From the NCBI RefSeq assembly GCF_900184795.1, contig NZ_FXXN01000022.1:77501-141500 (forward strand): a DNA stretch of 64,000 nucleotides, given 5' to 3'. The notes beneath the pieces are model-generated. The model searched no databases, was not told the DNA's origin, and saw only the letters and a program-made list of their open reading frames with translations. The stretch is from Magnetospirillum sp. 15-1 (GTDB lineage: Bacteria > Pseudomonadota > Alphaproteobacteria > Rhodospirillales > Magnetospirillaceae). Numbering within the stretch: the first letter of the stretch is position 1; every line of letters begins with the position of its first letter. Shown piece after piece: positions 25,322-34,163 of the stretch. Position numbers and translations under genes: made by a program.

Positions 25322-25323
25322 GA

Positions 25324-27390
25324 ATGACGAGAGCGCCTGACCGATCGCTGCTGACCGGCATGTCGCCGCGGGGTATCTGGGGCTTTTCCCTTGGACTGGT
25401 CCTCCTGCTGGTGGGGCTGACTGCCGTCCAGCTTCATGCCGGCTATCTCCGGACCATTCGGGTGGCGAGCGCCAATATCGCCGACACCGCCCGCATCACC
25501 GAGGAACAGGTCCACGGCAGTCTGCGGGTGGTGCGTCTGATGCTGCGCGCCATCGCCGAAGCGCCGCGCAACGATCCCAACGCCTTCAGACGGTTCATGG
25601 CCACCCGCGCCAAGGTGGTCCCCGAAATCCGTCAGGCCTTCATCGTCAATGCCGATGGCGTCGTCACCATCGCCACCCTTCCCCAGGTGGAAGGCCGCAA
25701 CACCGCCGACCGCCCCTTCTTCGCCGAGGCCCGCAACCTGCCGCCCGGCCACGACATCTATGTCGCCAAGCCCCTGCCCCTCGGTGCGGACGGCAGTCTG
25801 GTCATCATGGTGTCCATGCCGCTGAGCGGCCCCGACGGCCAATTCGACGGGGTCGCGGCGGTGTCGCTGGAGCTGGGCTACTTCCAGACCCTGCTGCAAT
25901 CGGTACACACCGGGGAACCGGGGGCCGGCGCCCTGCTGGTGACGCCCGAGGGCGACATCGTCGGCCGCGACCCCGAGCCCGAACTTTACGTGGGCAAGAA
26001 CATCGCCAAGGGCGGCGCCTTCGCCATGCACCGTCAGGCGGGGAACGCCGCCAACACCTTCGTTCACGTCACGGCGACCGATGGCAAGGAGAAGCTTTCG
26101 GCGGTCCGCACCCTGACCGACCCCGCCATGCCGCCGCTGGTGGTGATCGTCGGACGGCCGCTCGAAGGCGTGCTGGCCCCCTGGCGCACCGAGGCGCTGA
26201 CCATGGCGGCGGTGGTGGGAGCGCTGGCCCTGGCCATTTTCGGGCTGACCGGTCTGGCCGGGCGCCGCCTGATCGCGCTGAAGGCCAGCGAGGAGCGCTA
26301 TCGCGGCCTGATCGAGACCCAGAACGATCTGGTGGTCCGCCTGACCCTCGACGAGCATCTGGTGTTCGTCAACGAGGCCTTCGCCCGCGCCCACGGACAG
26401 GCCTCGGCGGCCATCGTCGGCCAGTCCTGGCGCGCCTTCGTCCACCAGGACGACCACGCCGCCACCGCCCAGGCCATCACCGACGTCCTGCGTCCGCCCG
26501 CCTTCCGGGCCTCGGTGGAGAACCGCATGGAGACGGTGACCGGCCTGCGCTGGATCTCGTGGGAAGGCGCCGCCATCCGCGATATGGCCGGCCGCATCGT
26601 CGAGGTCCAGGCGGTGGGCCGCGACATCACCGAATGGGTGGAGCAGCGCGAGCGCCAGACCACCTTGCTGCGCGACCTGGACTCATCCAACCGGGAACTG
26701 GAGCAGTTCGCCTACGTGGCCTCGCACGACCTGCGCGAGCCGTTGCGCATGATCACCAGCTATATCGGCCTGATCGAGCGGCGTTACGCGGCCCTGCTGG
26801 ACGAGGACGGCCGGCAGTTCCTGGACTTCGCCCGTGACGGAGCCAGACGCATGGACCTGATGGTCCTCGACCTGCTGGAATTCTCCCGGGTCGGCCGGGT
26901 CCGCACCCCCCTCGCCCAGGTCGCCCTGGCCGAAACGGTCGCCGCCGCGGCCGAGAACCTCAGACTGCCCATCGAGGAGAGCGGCACGACCCTTTCCATC
27001 CCCGCCGACCTGCCGGTGGTCACCGGATCAGCCAGTGAACTGGTCCGCCTGTTCCAGAACCTGATCGGCAACGCGGTGAAGTATCGCCAGCCCGACCGCC
27101 CCCTCATGGTCACGGTGACGGCTGAACGCTCCGGCTCGGGCTGGACGTGCACGGTGGCCGACAACGGCATCGGCATCGCGCCTGAATATTTCGACCGCAT
27201 CTTCGACATCTTCCAGCGTCTGCACACCCGCAACGAATACGAAGGCACCGGAATCGGGCTGGCCCTGTGCCGCAAGATCGTCGAGCATCATGGTGGGCAT
27301 ATCTGGGTCGAGTCGGAACCGGGGCAAGGCTCGCGTTTCCGGTTCACCCTGGCCGATCGGCCAGTTCAATCGACTGTGACTGCGCCCTAA
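25324..27390 (+). CDS. Cache-PAS sensor histidine kinase, orphan
   Basis: 688 residues. First helix at about 19-37 (FSLGLVLLLVGLTAVQL), periplasmic double-Cache domain with NTADRPFFAEARN, second helix at about 295-320 (ALTMAAVVGALALAIFGLTGLAG), PAS domain at about 325-450 (SEERYRGLIETQNDLVVRL to VQAVGRDITEWVEQ), HisKA with His468 in YVASHDLREPLRMITSYIGLIERR, and HATPase with LFQNLIGNAVKYRQ, DNGIGI and GTGIGLALCRKIVEHHGG. The HisKA type is that of bacteriophytochrome-like kinases. No receiver gene is adjacent. The kinase gene downstream starts 46 bases later and may be co-transcribed. Confidence 0.92.
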   Translation: MTRAPDRSLLTGMSPRGIWGFSLGLVLLLVGLTAVQLHAGYLRTIRVASANIADTARITEEQVHGSLRVVRLMLRAIAEAPRNDPNAFRRFMATRAKVVPEIRQAFIVNADGVVTIATLPQVEGRNTADRPFFAEARNLPPGHDIYVAKPLPLGADGSLVIMVSMPLSGPDGQFDGVAAVSLELGYFQTLLQSVHTGEPGAGALLVTPEGDIVGRDPEPELYVGKNIAKGGAFAMHRQAGNAANTFVHVTATDGKEKLSAVRTLTDPAMPPLVVIVGRPLEGVLAPWRTEALTMAAVVGALALAIFGLTGLAGRRLIALKASEERYRGLIETQNDLVVRLTLDEHLVFVNEAFARAHGQASAAIVGQSWRAFVHQDDHAATAQAITDVLRPPAFRASVENRMETVTGLRWISWEGAAIRDMAGRIVEVQAVGRDITEWVEQRERQTTLLRDLDSSNRELEQFAYVASHDLREPLRMITSYIGLIERRYAALLDEDGRQFLDFARDGARRMDLMVLDLLEFSRVGRVRTPLAQVALAETVAAAAENLRLPIEESGTTLSIPADLPVVTGSASELVRLFQNLIGNAVKYRQPDRPLMVTVTAERSGSGWTCTVADNGIGIAPEYFDRIFDIFQRLHTRNEYEGTGIGLALCRKIVEHHGGHIWVESEPGQGSRFRFTLADRPVQSTVTAP

Positions 27391-27436
27391 TATATGCCAT
27401 AAGTGATGGATTGCGAACTTGACGGCGTGACCTTTG

Positions 27437-29179
27437 ATGAAATCTGGGTCCCGAAGCAGTCTTCCCGTGCCCGTGGCGGCCCTGGCCGTCTTTGGAGTGG
27501 CCTTGCTGGTCCTGCTGCTGGCGGCGACCATCCTCTATACCCTACGCGTCCGTGACGATCTGATCGAACGCACCGAGAGGGACGTGGGACACCTGGGCAA
27601 GGTGATGGCGGAAAGCGCCTCGCGGGCCATCGAGACGGCCGACGTGGTCCTCGACATCGTTGTCGGCTCGCTGGCGGAGCAGGACTGGCACGGCTGGTCC
27701 CCCGAGCGGGGTGTCGCCTTCCTCAGGGAATACCGGACCCAGCGCCATATTCCGCAATTGCGCGACTTCCTGGTCTTCGACACCGACGGCAACCAGCGCT
27801 TCATGATGGGCATATGGCCGATCCCCCGGATCAACGTGGCCGACCGCCCCTACTTCAAGGCCCACCGCGAGGGTGCGGAAAGCTATCATTTCGGCCCCTA
27901 TCTGGGGCGCAACACCGGCACCGTCACCTTCGCCATCACCCGGCGCATCACCGACCGCCAGGGCCGTTTCGACGGCGTCATGATGGCATCGTTCGAGCCC
28001 AACTATTTCGCCCGCATCTGCAGTCCCGGCCGCACCGCCCCCCTGCTCGATGCGGCGCTGGTCAACGGCGAGGGCATCGTGATCGCCGCCTGCTCCCACC
28101 CCGACGCGGCGACCCGCGACGCCGGCTCGATCATGGCGGGCGGGCGGCTGGCCGGGCGGCTGCCGCTGACTCCCGGCCTTCATCGCATCGGCGACGATCT
28201 GGTCGGCGTCACCGAACTGGAGCAGCGCAATGGCCTGCGGGTTCTGACGGTGGCGTCGCTGGACCGGCCGCTGGGCATCTGGCGAACCACCAGCATGGCG
28301 CAATGGGCCATCGCCACCCTGGCCCTGCTGACCCTGGTGGCGGCGGGGCTCGTCCTGCGGCGGCGACATTCGCGCCTGGCCCACCGCTCGGCCCAGTTGG
28401 AAAGCGCGGTGGCGCTCAAGGCCGCAGAGGTCAACGAGGCCCGCGACGTGGCCGAATCAGCCATCGAGACCGAACGCCAGGCTTTGCAGGAGCAACGCAA
28501 CTTCCTGGGGATGATCTCCCACGAATTCCGGGTTCCCCTGGCCATCATCGACGGCGCCTCGCAATTGCTGGACATCATCGGCGACCACAAGCCCGAGGCC
28601 GAGGAGGAGATGGCCAAGATCCGGCGTGCCGTCCAGCGCATGAGCCGGTTGATCGACACCTATCTGTCCGAGGACCGCCTGACCACGTCGGGGCTGCCCT
28701 TCCGCCCGGTGGAGATGGACCTGCACGACCTGCTGGCCTCCACCTGCCGAAGCCAGGCCCGCCTGAGCGGCGGTCGGGCCATTCACCTCAGTTCGGCCGG
28801 CCCCTTGCCCATGGTCGGCGACCCGGACCTGCTGCGCATCATGTTCGACAACCTGATCGGCAACGCGCTGAAATTCTCGCCTCCCGACCAGCCCGTCTCG
28901 GTGGCTCTGTGGGGCAGGCCATCCTCGGCCGAGGTGGTGATCAGCGATTCCGGCACCGGCATCGCCCCAAAGGACCGCGAGCGGATCTTCGAGAAGTATT
29001 TTCGGACGTCGGAAGCCACCAAGGTCCATGGTGCCGGCCTGGGGCTGTTCATCGTGCGCAACATTCTCGACCTGCACGGTGGCACGGTGCGGCTGGAAAG
29101 CGCGGTGGGCCAAGGCTCCACCTTCATCATCACCCTGCCCCTGCATGCGATGGCGACGGCCCCGCCGGTCGAGGCGTGA
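27437..29179 (+). CDS. Cache-domain sensor histidine kinase, orphan
   Basis: 580 residues. First helix at about 12-35 (AALAVFGVALLVLLLAATILYTL), periplasmic Cache domain with NVADRPYFKAHREG and FGPYLGRNTGTVTFAITRRI, second helix at about 290-310 (WAIATLALLTLVAAGLVL), coiled linker, HisKA with His362 in GMISHEFRVPLAIIDGASQLL, HATPase with MFDNLIGNALKFSP, DSGTGI and GAGLGLFIVRNILDLHGG. A TTG directly before the ATG would add one residue. It ends exactly where the convergent cysW gene ends. It looks like a paralogue of the other Cache kinases in this region, with a different output partner. Confidence 0.9.
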   Translation: MKSGSRSSLPVPVAALAVFGVALLVLLLAATILYTLRVRDDLIERTERDVGHLGKVMAESASRAIETADVVLDIVVGSLAEQDWHGWSPERGVAFLREYRTQRHIPQLRDFLVFDTDGNQRFMMGIWPIPRINVADRPYFKAHREGAESYHFGPYLGRNTGTVTFAITRRITDRQGRFDGVMMASFEPNYFARICSPGRTAPLLDAALVNGEGIVIAACSHPDAATRDAGSIMAGGRLAGRLPLTPGLHRIGDDLVGVTELEQRNGLRVLTVASLDRPLGIWRTTSMAQWAIATLALLTLVAAGLVLRRRHSRLAHRSAQLESAVALKAAEVNEARDVAESAIETERQALQEQRNFLGMISHEFRVPLAIIDGASQLLDIIGDHKPEAEEEMAKIRRAVQRMSRLIDTYLSEDRLTTSGLPFRPVEMDLHDLLASTCRSQARLSGGRAIHLSSAGPLPMVGDPDLLRIMFDNLIGNALKFSPPDQPVSVALWGRPSSAEVVISDSGTGIAPKDRERIFEKYFRTSEATKVHGAGLGLFIVRNILDLHGGTVRLESAVGQGSTFIITLPLHAMATAPPVEA

Positions 29180-30040
29180 TCAGCCCTTGCGCTCGGCCAG
29201 GGTATCCTCGATCTCGCGGTCGTAGAAGCGCTCGACCAGCAGCTTCAGCACCAGGGTGATCAGCGCCAGCAGGGTCAGCACCGAGGCGGCGGCGAAGGCC
29301 CCCGACGGCTCGTAATCGTGATAGAGCAGGTCGATCTGCAGCGGCAGGGTCATGGTCTCGCCCCGCACCTGCCCCGACACCACCGAGACGGCGCCGAACT
29401 CGCCCAGCGAGCGGGCGGCGCACAGAATGATGCCGTAATAGAGCGCCCATTTGACGTTGGGCAGGGTGACCCGCAGGAAGATGGACAACCCGCCCGCCCC
29501 CAGGGTCAGGGCGGCCTCCTCGTCGTCGGTGCCCTGCAACTGCATCAGCGGCAGAAGCTCGCGGGCGATGAACGGGCTGGTGACGAACAAGGTGGCGATG
29601 ATGATGCCCGGCGGGGCGAACATCACCTTGAGGTCGTGCTCCTCCAGCCAGGGTCCCAGCAGGCCCGTTCCGCCATAGACCATCAGGGCGGCCACACCGG
29701 CCACGATGGGCGACACCGAGAACGGCGCCTCCACCAGGGCGACCAGCCACTTGCTTCCCCTGAAGCGGAACTTGGTTACCGTCCAGGCCACCGCCAGCCC
29801 ATAGACGGCATTGATGGGCACCACGATGGCCAGCACCAGCAGCGACAGGCCGATGGCGTGCAGGGTCTCGGGATGGCTGACCGCCGCCCACCACGCCGCC
29901 CAGCCCTTGGACAGCGCCTGGGCGAAGATCACCGCCATGGGCACCATCAGGAAGCCCGCCGCCAGCAGTACGGCCAGCCCGATCAGGACAAGTCGGCGCT
30001 TGCCGCCCGGCTGGCGGTGGGGGACGTGATGGACGGCCAT
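29180..30040 (-). CDS. cysW: Sulfate/thiosulfate ABC transporter permease CysW
   Basis: Inner-membrane subunit of the sulfate importer. 286 residues with about six hydrophobic segments; the ATPase-contact loop reads EEAALTLGAGGLSIFLRVTLPNVKWAL, and SPIVAGVAALMVYGG, TLFVTSPFIARELLPLMQLQGTDD and ARSLGEFGAVSVVSGQVRGETMTLPLQIDLLYHDYE are typical CysW stretches. It follows cysT after 42 bases that contain a 26-bp tandem duplication including the start region. No cysA follows: the next gene is a convergent kinase, so the ATPase must be encoded elsewhere. Confidence 0.94.
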   Translation of the reverse strand: MAVHHVPHRQPGGKRRLVLIGLAVLLAAGFLMVPMAVIFAQALSKGWAAWWAAVSHPETLHAIGLSLLVLAIVVPINAVYGLAVAWTVTKFRFRGSKWLVALVEAPFSVSPIVAGVAALMVYGGTGLLGPWLEEHDLKVMFAPPGIIIATLFVTSPFIARELLPLMQLQGTDDEEAALTLGAGGLSIFLRVTLPNVKWALYYGIILCAARSLGEFGAVSVVSGQVRGETMTLPLQIDLLYHDYEPSGAFAAASVLTLLALITLVLKLLVERFYDREIEDTLAERKG

Positions 30041-30076
30041 GGCGGGAATCCGTGATGGACGGCCATGGCGGGAATC
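30025..30076. repeat. Perfect 26-bp tandem duplication at the cysW start
   Basis: Copies at 30025-30050 and 30051-30076 are identical. Each holds an ATG on the minus strand (30040 and 30066). Because 26 is not a multiple of 3, the extra ATG is out of frame with cysW and would act as a decoy start. Confidence 0.95.
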
Positions 30077-30082
30077 ATCGTC

Positions 30083-30910
30083 TCACCCCTTTGCCAGATA
30101 GCGCTGCTGCCAGGCTTGGATGCCGTTGGTCAGCAGCATGGTGATGAAGGCGAAGCCCAGCACCACGGTGGCGATGGCGGTGGCGGAGCCGAACTCGTAC
30201 TCCTCCAGCTTGATGAAGATCAGCAGGGCGGCGATCTCGGTCTCGAACGGCCGGTTGCCGGCGATGAAGATGATGGCCCCGAACTCGCCCAGGCAGCGGG
30301 CGAAGGCCAGCGACATGCCGGCCAGCAGCGACGGCGCCAGGGTGGGCAGGATCACCTTGAGGAAGATCTGCGTCTCCGAGGCACCGAGGGTGCGGGCCGC
30401 CTCCTCCGTCTCGGTCTCCAGTTCCTCGATAACCGGCTGCACGCTGCGGACAACGAAGGGCAGGCTGGTGAAGGCCATGGCGATGGCGATGCCCGGCTGG
30501 GCATGCACCACCTTGAAGCCCAAGGGCTCGAGATACTGCCCCACCCAGCCGTTGGGCGCGAAGGCGGCGGCGAGCGCCAGACCGGCCACGGCGGTGGGCA
30601 TGGCGAAGGGCAGGTCGATCAGCGCATCCAGCAGGTTGCGTCCGAAAAACTGGTAGCGGGACAGCACCCAGGCGAACAGCAGCCCGGCCAGCCCGTTGAA
30701 GATCACCGCCTCGGCCGCCGACACCAGGGTGACCTGATAGGCGGCCAGGGCGCGCGGGCCGGTGGTGGCGGCCCAAAAGCCCTCCAGGCTCATGCCCGCC
30801 GCCTTGATCAGCATGGCGCCCAGCGGCAGCAGGACGATGAGGCCGAGATAGGCCAGCGTCATCCCCATGGTCAGCGAAAAGCCGGGCAGCAGCCTACGGG
30901 CGCGCATCAT
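30083..30910 (-). CDS. cysT: Sulfate/thiosulfate ABC transporter permease CysT
   Basis: 275 residues from ATG 30910 (GGAG 5 bases upstream; the adjacent ATG 30907 is equally possible). Six hydrophobic segments and the EAA loop EAARTLGASETQIFLKVILPTLAPSLLAGMSLAFARCLGEFGAIIFIAGN, which is characteristic of CysT/CysU. It lies 87 bases after the binding-protein gene, with an intervening hairpin, and forms the translocation channel with CysW. Confidence 0.94.
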   Translation of the reverse strand: MMRARRLLPGFSLTMGMTLAYLGLIVLLPLGAMLIKAAGMSLEGFWAATTGPRALAAYQVTLVSAAEAVIFNGLAGLLFAWVLSRYQFFGRNLLDALIDLPFAMPTAVAGLALAAAFAPNGWVGQYLEPLGFKVVHAQPGIAIAMAFTSLPFVVRSVQPVIEELETETEEAARTLGASETQIFLKVILPTLAPSLLAGMSLAFARCLGEFGAIIFIAGNRPFETEIAALLIFIKLEEYEFGSATAIATVVLGFAFITMLLTNGIQAWQQRYLAKG

Positions 30911-30936
30911 ATGAACTCCGGTTGAGCCGATCGGCC

Positions 30937-30966
30937 GGTCATCCCGCGCCAAGGCGCGGGATGACC
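30937..30966 (-). other. Intercistronic hairpin between sbp and cysT
   Basis: Perfect 14-bp stem (GGTCATCCCGCGCC with its complement) and a 2-base loop, 31 bases past the sbp stop. Its GTCATCCCGCG sequence resembles dispersed alphaproteobacterial palindromes. Likely 3'-end stabiliser of the binding-protein mRNA, by inference. Confidence 0.6.
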
Positions 30967-30997
30967 AACCTTGTAACCGGGTCCAACCGGTTGCGCA

Positions 30998-32014
30998 TCA
31001 CTTCTTACCGAAGACCTGATCGAAGATGCCGCCCTCGGCGAAGTGGATCTTCTGGATGTTGTCCCAGCCGCCGAACAGTTCGGTGGTGTACAGACGCACC
31101 TTGGGAAACTCGGCGGCATGCCTGGCCGCCACCGTCTCCGAGCGCACCCGGTAATAGTTCTTCGCCAGGATTTCCTGCGCCTCGTCGGAATACAGGAAGT
31201 CGAGATAGGCCTTGGCGGTCTTGGCCGAGCCCTTCTTGGCCGCCACCTTGTCCACCACCGCCACCGGAAACTCGGCCAGGATGCTGACCGGGGGGATCAC
31301 CGACTGGACCTTGTCGGCGCCGAATTCCTTGATCACGCCGCCCACCTCGGCCTCGAAGGTAACCAGCACGTCGCCGGTGGCCCGTTCGACGAAGGTGGTG
31401 GTGGCGCCGCGCCCGCCGGTATCGAACACCGGCACATTGGCCACCAGTTTGCGGATGAATTCCTTGGCCTGGACCTGATCGCCCTTGGCCGCCTCCAGGG
31501 CGAAGGCATAGGCGGCCAGATAGGTGTAGCGGCCGTTGCCCGAGGTCTTGGGATTGGGGAACACCACCTTCACGTCCGGGCGGACCAGATCGTCCCAGTT
31601 CCTGATGTTCTTGGGGTTGCCCTTCCTGACCACGAAGGCCGGCAGCGAGTAATAGGGCGAGGCGCCATGGGGATAGGCGGTCTGCCAGTCCTTGCGCACG
31701 AAACCACGATCGGCCAGCACCTGCACGTCGGTGACCTGATTGAAGGTCACCACGTCGGCGGGCAGGCCTTCGAGGATGGCGCGGGCCTGCTTGGAGGAAC
31801 CGGCATGGCTCTGCTTGATCTCGATGGCCTTGCCGTCGGCGCCCTTGCCGGCCGGCGTGGCCTGGAAGGCGGGGTTGATCTGCTGGAACAGCTCGCGGGC
31901 GATATCATAGGACACGTTCAGCAACTCGCCCGGCGCCTTGTCCTCGGCCAGGGCGCCGGCCGGAATCAGGGCCAGGGCCGCCAGGGCGGCGAAAGTGGGG
32001 AAACGAAAAGCCAT
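30998..32014 (-). CDS. sbp: Sulfate-binding periplasmic protein
   Basis: 338 residues with signal peptide (FAALAALALIPAGALA, cleaved before EDKAPG). Matches the Sbp/CysP family: LLNVSYDIARELFQQINPAF near the N-terminus, IKQSHAGSSKQARAILEGLPADVVTFNQVTDVQVLADRG, NPKTSGNGRYTYLAAYAFAL, and DFLYSDEAQEILAKNYYRVR at the C-terminus. First gene of the sulfate uptake unit. Upstream (32015-32110) is AT-rich; AAATA and TATTT arms around CA near 32080 form a small palindrome that might be a regulator site, but no clear CysB box was found. Confidence 0.94.
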   Translation of the reverse strand: MAFRFPTFAALAALALIPAGALAEDKAPGELLNVSYDIARELFQQINPAFQATPAGKGADGKAIEIKQSHAGSSKQARAILEGLPADVVTFNQVTDVQVLADRGFVRKDWQTAYPHGASPYYSLPAFVVRKGNPKNIRNWDDLVRPDVKVVFPNPKTSGNGRYTYLAAYAFALEAAKGDQVQAKEFIRKLVANVPVFDTGGRGATTTFVERATGDVLVTFEAEVGGVIKEFGADKVQSVIPPVSILAEFPVAVVDKVAAKKGSAKTAKAYLDFLYSDEAQEILAKNYYRVRSETVAARHAAEFPKVRLYTTELFGGWDNIQKIHFAEGGIFDQVFGKK

Positions 32015-32222
32015 GGGAAAACTCCGTTCGGTCGTCCTTGGGTTAAATCACGATTAGCATGTGTTATTGAAAATAGAAATACATATTTTTAGAGTTGTTA
32101 TGCCCGACATAGGCATTCTCACCTAACGGTGCCGCCCGAAGGGCGTCACCAGACGCTCATTGACTCCCCCCATATCCTTGGGAATAAGCTTAGCAGGAAT
32201 ACTTTTGGGGAAGGCCTTTCGC

Positions 32223-33251
32223 GTGTCAATCACACCGGAATCAATTCTATCCTCGGTGGTTCTCCTGACCGAGCAGCGCAGCCAGAAGCATCTGGAAGAC
32301 TGCCTGACCGCGACCCTGGCGGAACTGGCCGCCCTGCCGTTCTGCGGCATCTGCACCCCCATGCCCACCGCCAACGGCATCTTCATCGACTGGGCCGCCA
32401 CCCGCAGCGCCGAGGGCGCCGGCCAGTCCGAGGAATTGCAGGAGATCGGTACCGACCCCTTGCTGCTGGACTGCATGGCGCTGGGGACCGAGCGCAGCGA
32501 AAGCCTTGCCGACGGCAGCGTCCGCCGCGCCCATCCGGTGGTGGACGACCGCGGCAAGGTCTGCGCCTTCCTGGTGACCCGCACGGCCCCCGGCCAGCCC
32601 GAGCCCGCCGCCCTGATCAAGGGCTTCGTCGCCATCTACCGCAATTACCTGACCATCTTGTGGGACGCGGCGCGCGATACCCTGACGGGCCTGAAGAACC
32701 GCAAGACCTTCGACGAGAATTTCAGCTCCATCGTCGCCGAAAGCCGCCACATCGACGTATCGTTCAACGGCAACCGGCGCGAAGCCCATCTGGACGGCCA
32801 GCACCACTGGCTGGGCATCATCGACATCGACCGCTTCAAGACCATCAACGACACCTTCGGCCACGTGTTCGGCGACGAAGTGCTGCTGCTGCTTTCGGCC
32901 CTGATGCGTAAGGCGTTCCGCAGCGAGGACAAGCTGTTCCGCTTCGGCGGCGAGGAATTCGTCGTGCTGCTGGCCCCCACCACCTTCTCGGCTGCCCAGG
33001 CAGTGTTCGAGCGCTTCCGCGCCACCGTGGCCGCCTTCGCCTTCCCCGAGGTGGGTCACATCACCGTCAGCGTCGGCTATGTGCGCATCGATTGCGACGA
33101 TCTGCCCTCGGTGGTGATCGGCAATGCAGACCGGGCGCTGTATTACGCCAAGGGCCACGGCCGCGATCAGGTCCGCTCGTTCGAGCAACTGGTGGCCGAG
33201 GGGGAATTGCCGTTCGAATGCCCCTCTCTCGCCAGGACCAAGCTATTCTGA
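32223..33251 (+). CDS. Diguanylate cyclase, cytoplasmic
   Basis: 342 residues from GTG 32223 (AAGG about 9 bases upstream); the frame is open upstream to a TTG at 32160 but that part looks non-coding. No membrane segment. N-terminal 150 residues form an unrecognised sensory domain (SQKHLEDCLTATLAELAALPFCGICTPMP, then ERSESLADGSVRRAHPVVDDRGKV). The GGDEF domain begins at DTLTGLKNRKTF; the signature is GGEEF, an active variant, and the inhibitory site RSED lies exactly five residues upstream. An insert between NRKTF and GIIDIDRFK is longer than usual. Confidence 0.88.
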   Translation: MSITPESILSSVVLLTEQRSQKHLEDCLTATLAELAALPFCGICTPMPTANGIFIDWAATRSAEGAGQSEELQEIGTDPLLLDCMALGTERSESLADGSVRRAHPVVDDRGKVCAFLVTRTAPGQPEPAALIKGFVAIYRNYLTILWDAARDTLTGLKNRKTFDENFSSIVAESRHIDVSFNGNRREAHLDGQHHWLGIIDIDRFKTINDTFGHVFGDEVLLLLSALMRKAFRSEDKLFRFGGEEFVVLLAPTTFSAAQAVFERFRATVAAFAFPEVGHITVSVGYVRIDCDDLPSVVIGNADRALYYAKGHGRDQVRSFEQLVAEGELPFECPSLARTKLF

Positions 33252-33252
33252 C

Positions 33253-33280
33253 TTGACTCCGCCGTTGGGATCAGTATGGT
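33253..33280 (+). promoter_or_regulatory. Candidate sigma-70 promoter of rpmG
   Basis: TTGACT (33253-33258), 16-base spacer, TATGGT (33275-33280), 46 bases before the rpmG ATG and immediately after the stop of the diguanylate cyclase gene. Confidence 0.55.
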
Positions 33281-33325
33281 GCGCGCCTCGAGTTTTCATC
33301 ACCAACGCTGTTCGGGATTTTTGCC

Positions 33326-33493
33326 ATGGCCAAGCCTGCCACCATTCTCATCAAGCTGTTGAGCACCGCGGGGACGGGCTTCTTCTACGTGGCGAAGAAG
33401 AATCCCCGTAAGACGACCGAGAAGCTTGAATTCCGCAAGTACGATCCGGTCGTGCGCAAGCACGTCCAGTTCAAGGAAGCGAAGATCAAGTAG
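33326..33493 (+). CDS. rpmG: 50S ribosomal protein L33
   Basis: 55 residues, ATG 33326 to TAG 33491-33493. The translation gives [20 protein letters not shown], then [20 protein letters not shown] and [15 protein letters not shown], a standard L33 of the cysteine-free type (no CxxC zinc knuckles). It has its own promoter and terminator. Confidence 0.96.
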   Translation: MAKPATILIKLLSTAGTGFFYVAKKNPRKTTEKLEFRKYDPVVRKHVQFKEAKIK

Positions 33494-33532
33494 TCGGTCG
33501 CCGGCCCAAGGGCCGGCTGCGACGGAAAGATC

Positions 33533-33562
33533 AAAGGGCGCCCCAAGGGGGCGCCCTTTTCG
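33533..33562 (+). terminator. Terminator of rpmG
   Basis: AAAGGGCGCCCC / GGGGCGCCCTTT perfect stem with a short AAG-containing loop, followed by TCGTTT. A second hairpin, GCCGGCCC/GGGCCGGC, lies just before it (33500-33517). The rest of the gap to 33708 holds nothing recognisable. Confidence 0.85.
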
Positions 33563-33708
33563 TTTACCCGCGACGGAATTTCCGCAAACGAAACTCCGCC
33601 GGGCATGGCGGAGCCCAAGCCGGCAATAGGCTGGGCCAGGGCAAGCCTCTTCCTCCCGCTGGTCGTCGGGATGACGGGCTCTATGGTGTTCTGAAAATAG
33701 ACGGCGCC

Positions 33709-34074
33709 CTATTCCAGGAAGCGCGCCACGGTCTGCAGGAAGTTGGCCACCGAGATGGGCTTGGCGATATAGCCCTCGCAGCCACCCTCGCGAATCTTTT
33801 CCTCGTCACCCTTCATGGCGAAGGCGGTAACGGCGATCACCGGGATGGACTTCAGCTCGGCGTCGTTCTTCAGCATCTTGGTGATTTCCAGGCCGGAAAT
33901 CTCGGGGAGCTGGATATCCATCAGGATCAGGTCGGGATGGTGCTTGCGGGCGATGTCCATGGCCTCGCGGCCATCCTTGGTCTGGATGGTCTCGTAGCCG
34001 TTGGCCTGCAGCAAATCGTTGAACAGCTTCATGTTCAAGTCATTGTCTTCGACGATCAGCACAGACTTGGCCAT
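33709..34074 (-). CDS. divK: Single-domain response regulator, DivK homologue
   Basis: 121 residues: a lone receiver domain with acidic pocket ED (9-10), phospho-acceptor Asp53 in [13 protein letters not shown], Thr/Ala switch in VIAVTAFAM and Lys in YIAKPIS. The sequence [22 protein letters not shown] is very close to Caulobacter DivK, the essential cell-cycle relay that interacts with PleC, DivJ and DivL. I chose ATG 34074; the longer frame adds residues unrelated to the family. Unlike Caulobacter, no pleD follows; the next gene downstream is the convergent rpmG. Confidence 0.9.
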   Translation of the reverse strand: MAKSVLIVEDNDLNMKLFNDLLQANGYETIQTKDGREAMDIARKHHPDLILMDIQLPEISGLEITKMLKNDAELKSIPVIAVTAFAMKGDEEKIREGGCEGYIAKPISVANFLQTVARFLE

Positions 34075-34163
34075 GACGTTCCCGTTTCCCCGCTCAGCCC
34101 CGAATGGCCCTGATATTCCAGGCCCCCCACGAGCAGGCATCATGGGCAATTCCCGATCCCAAG

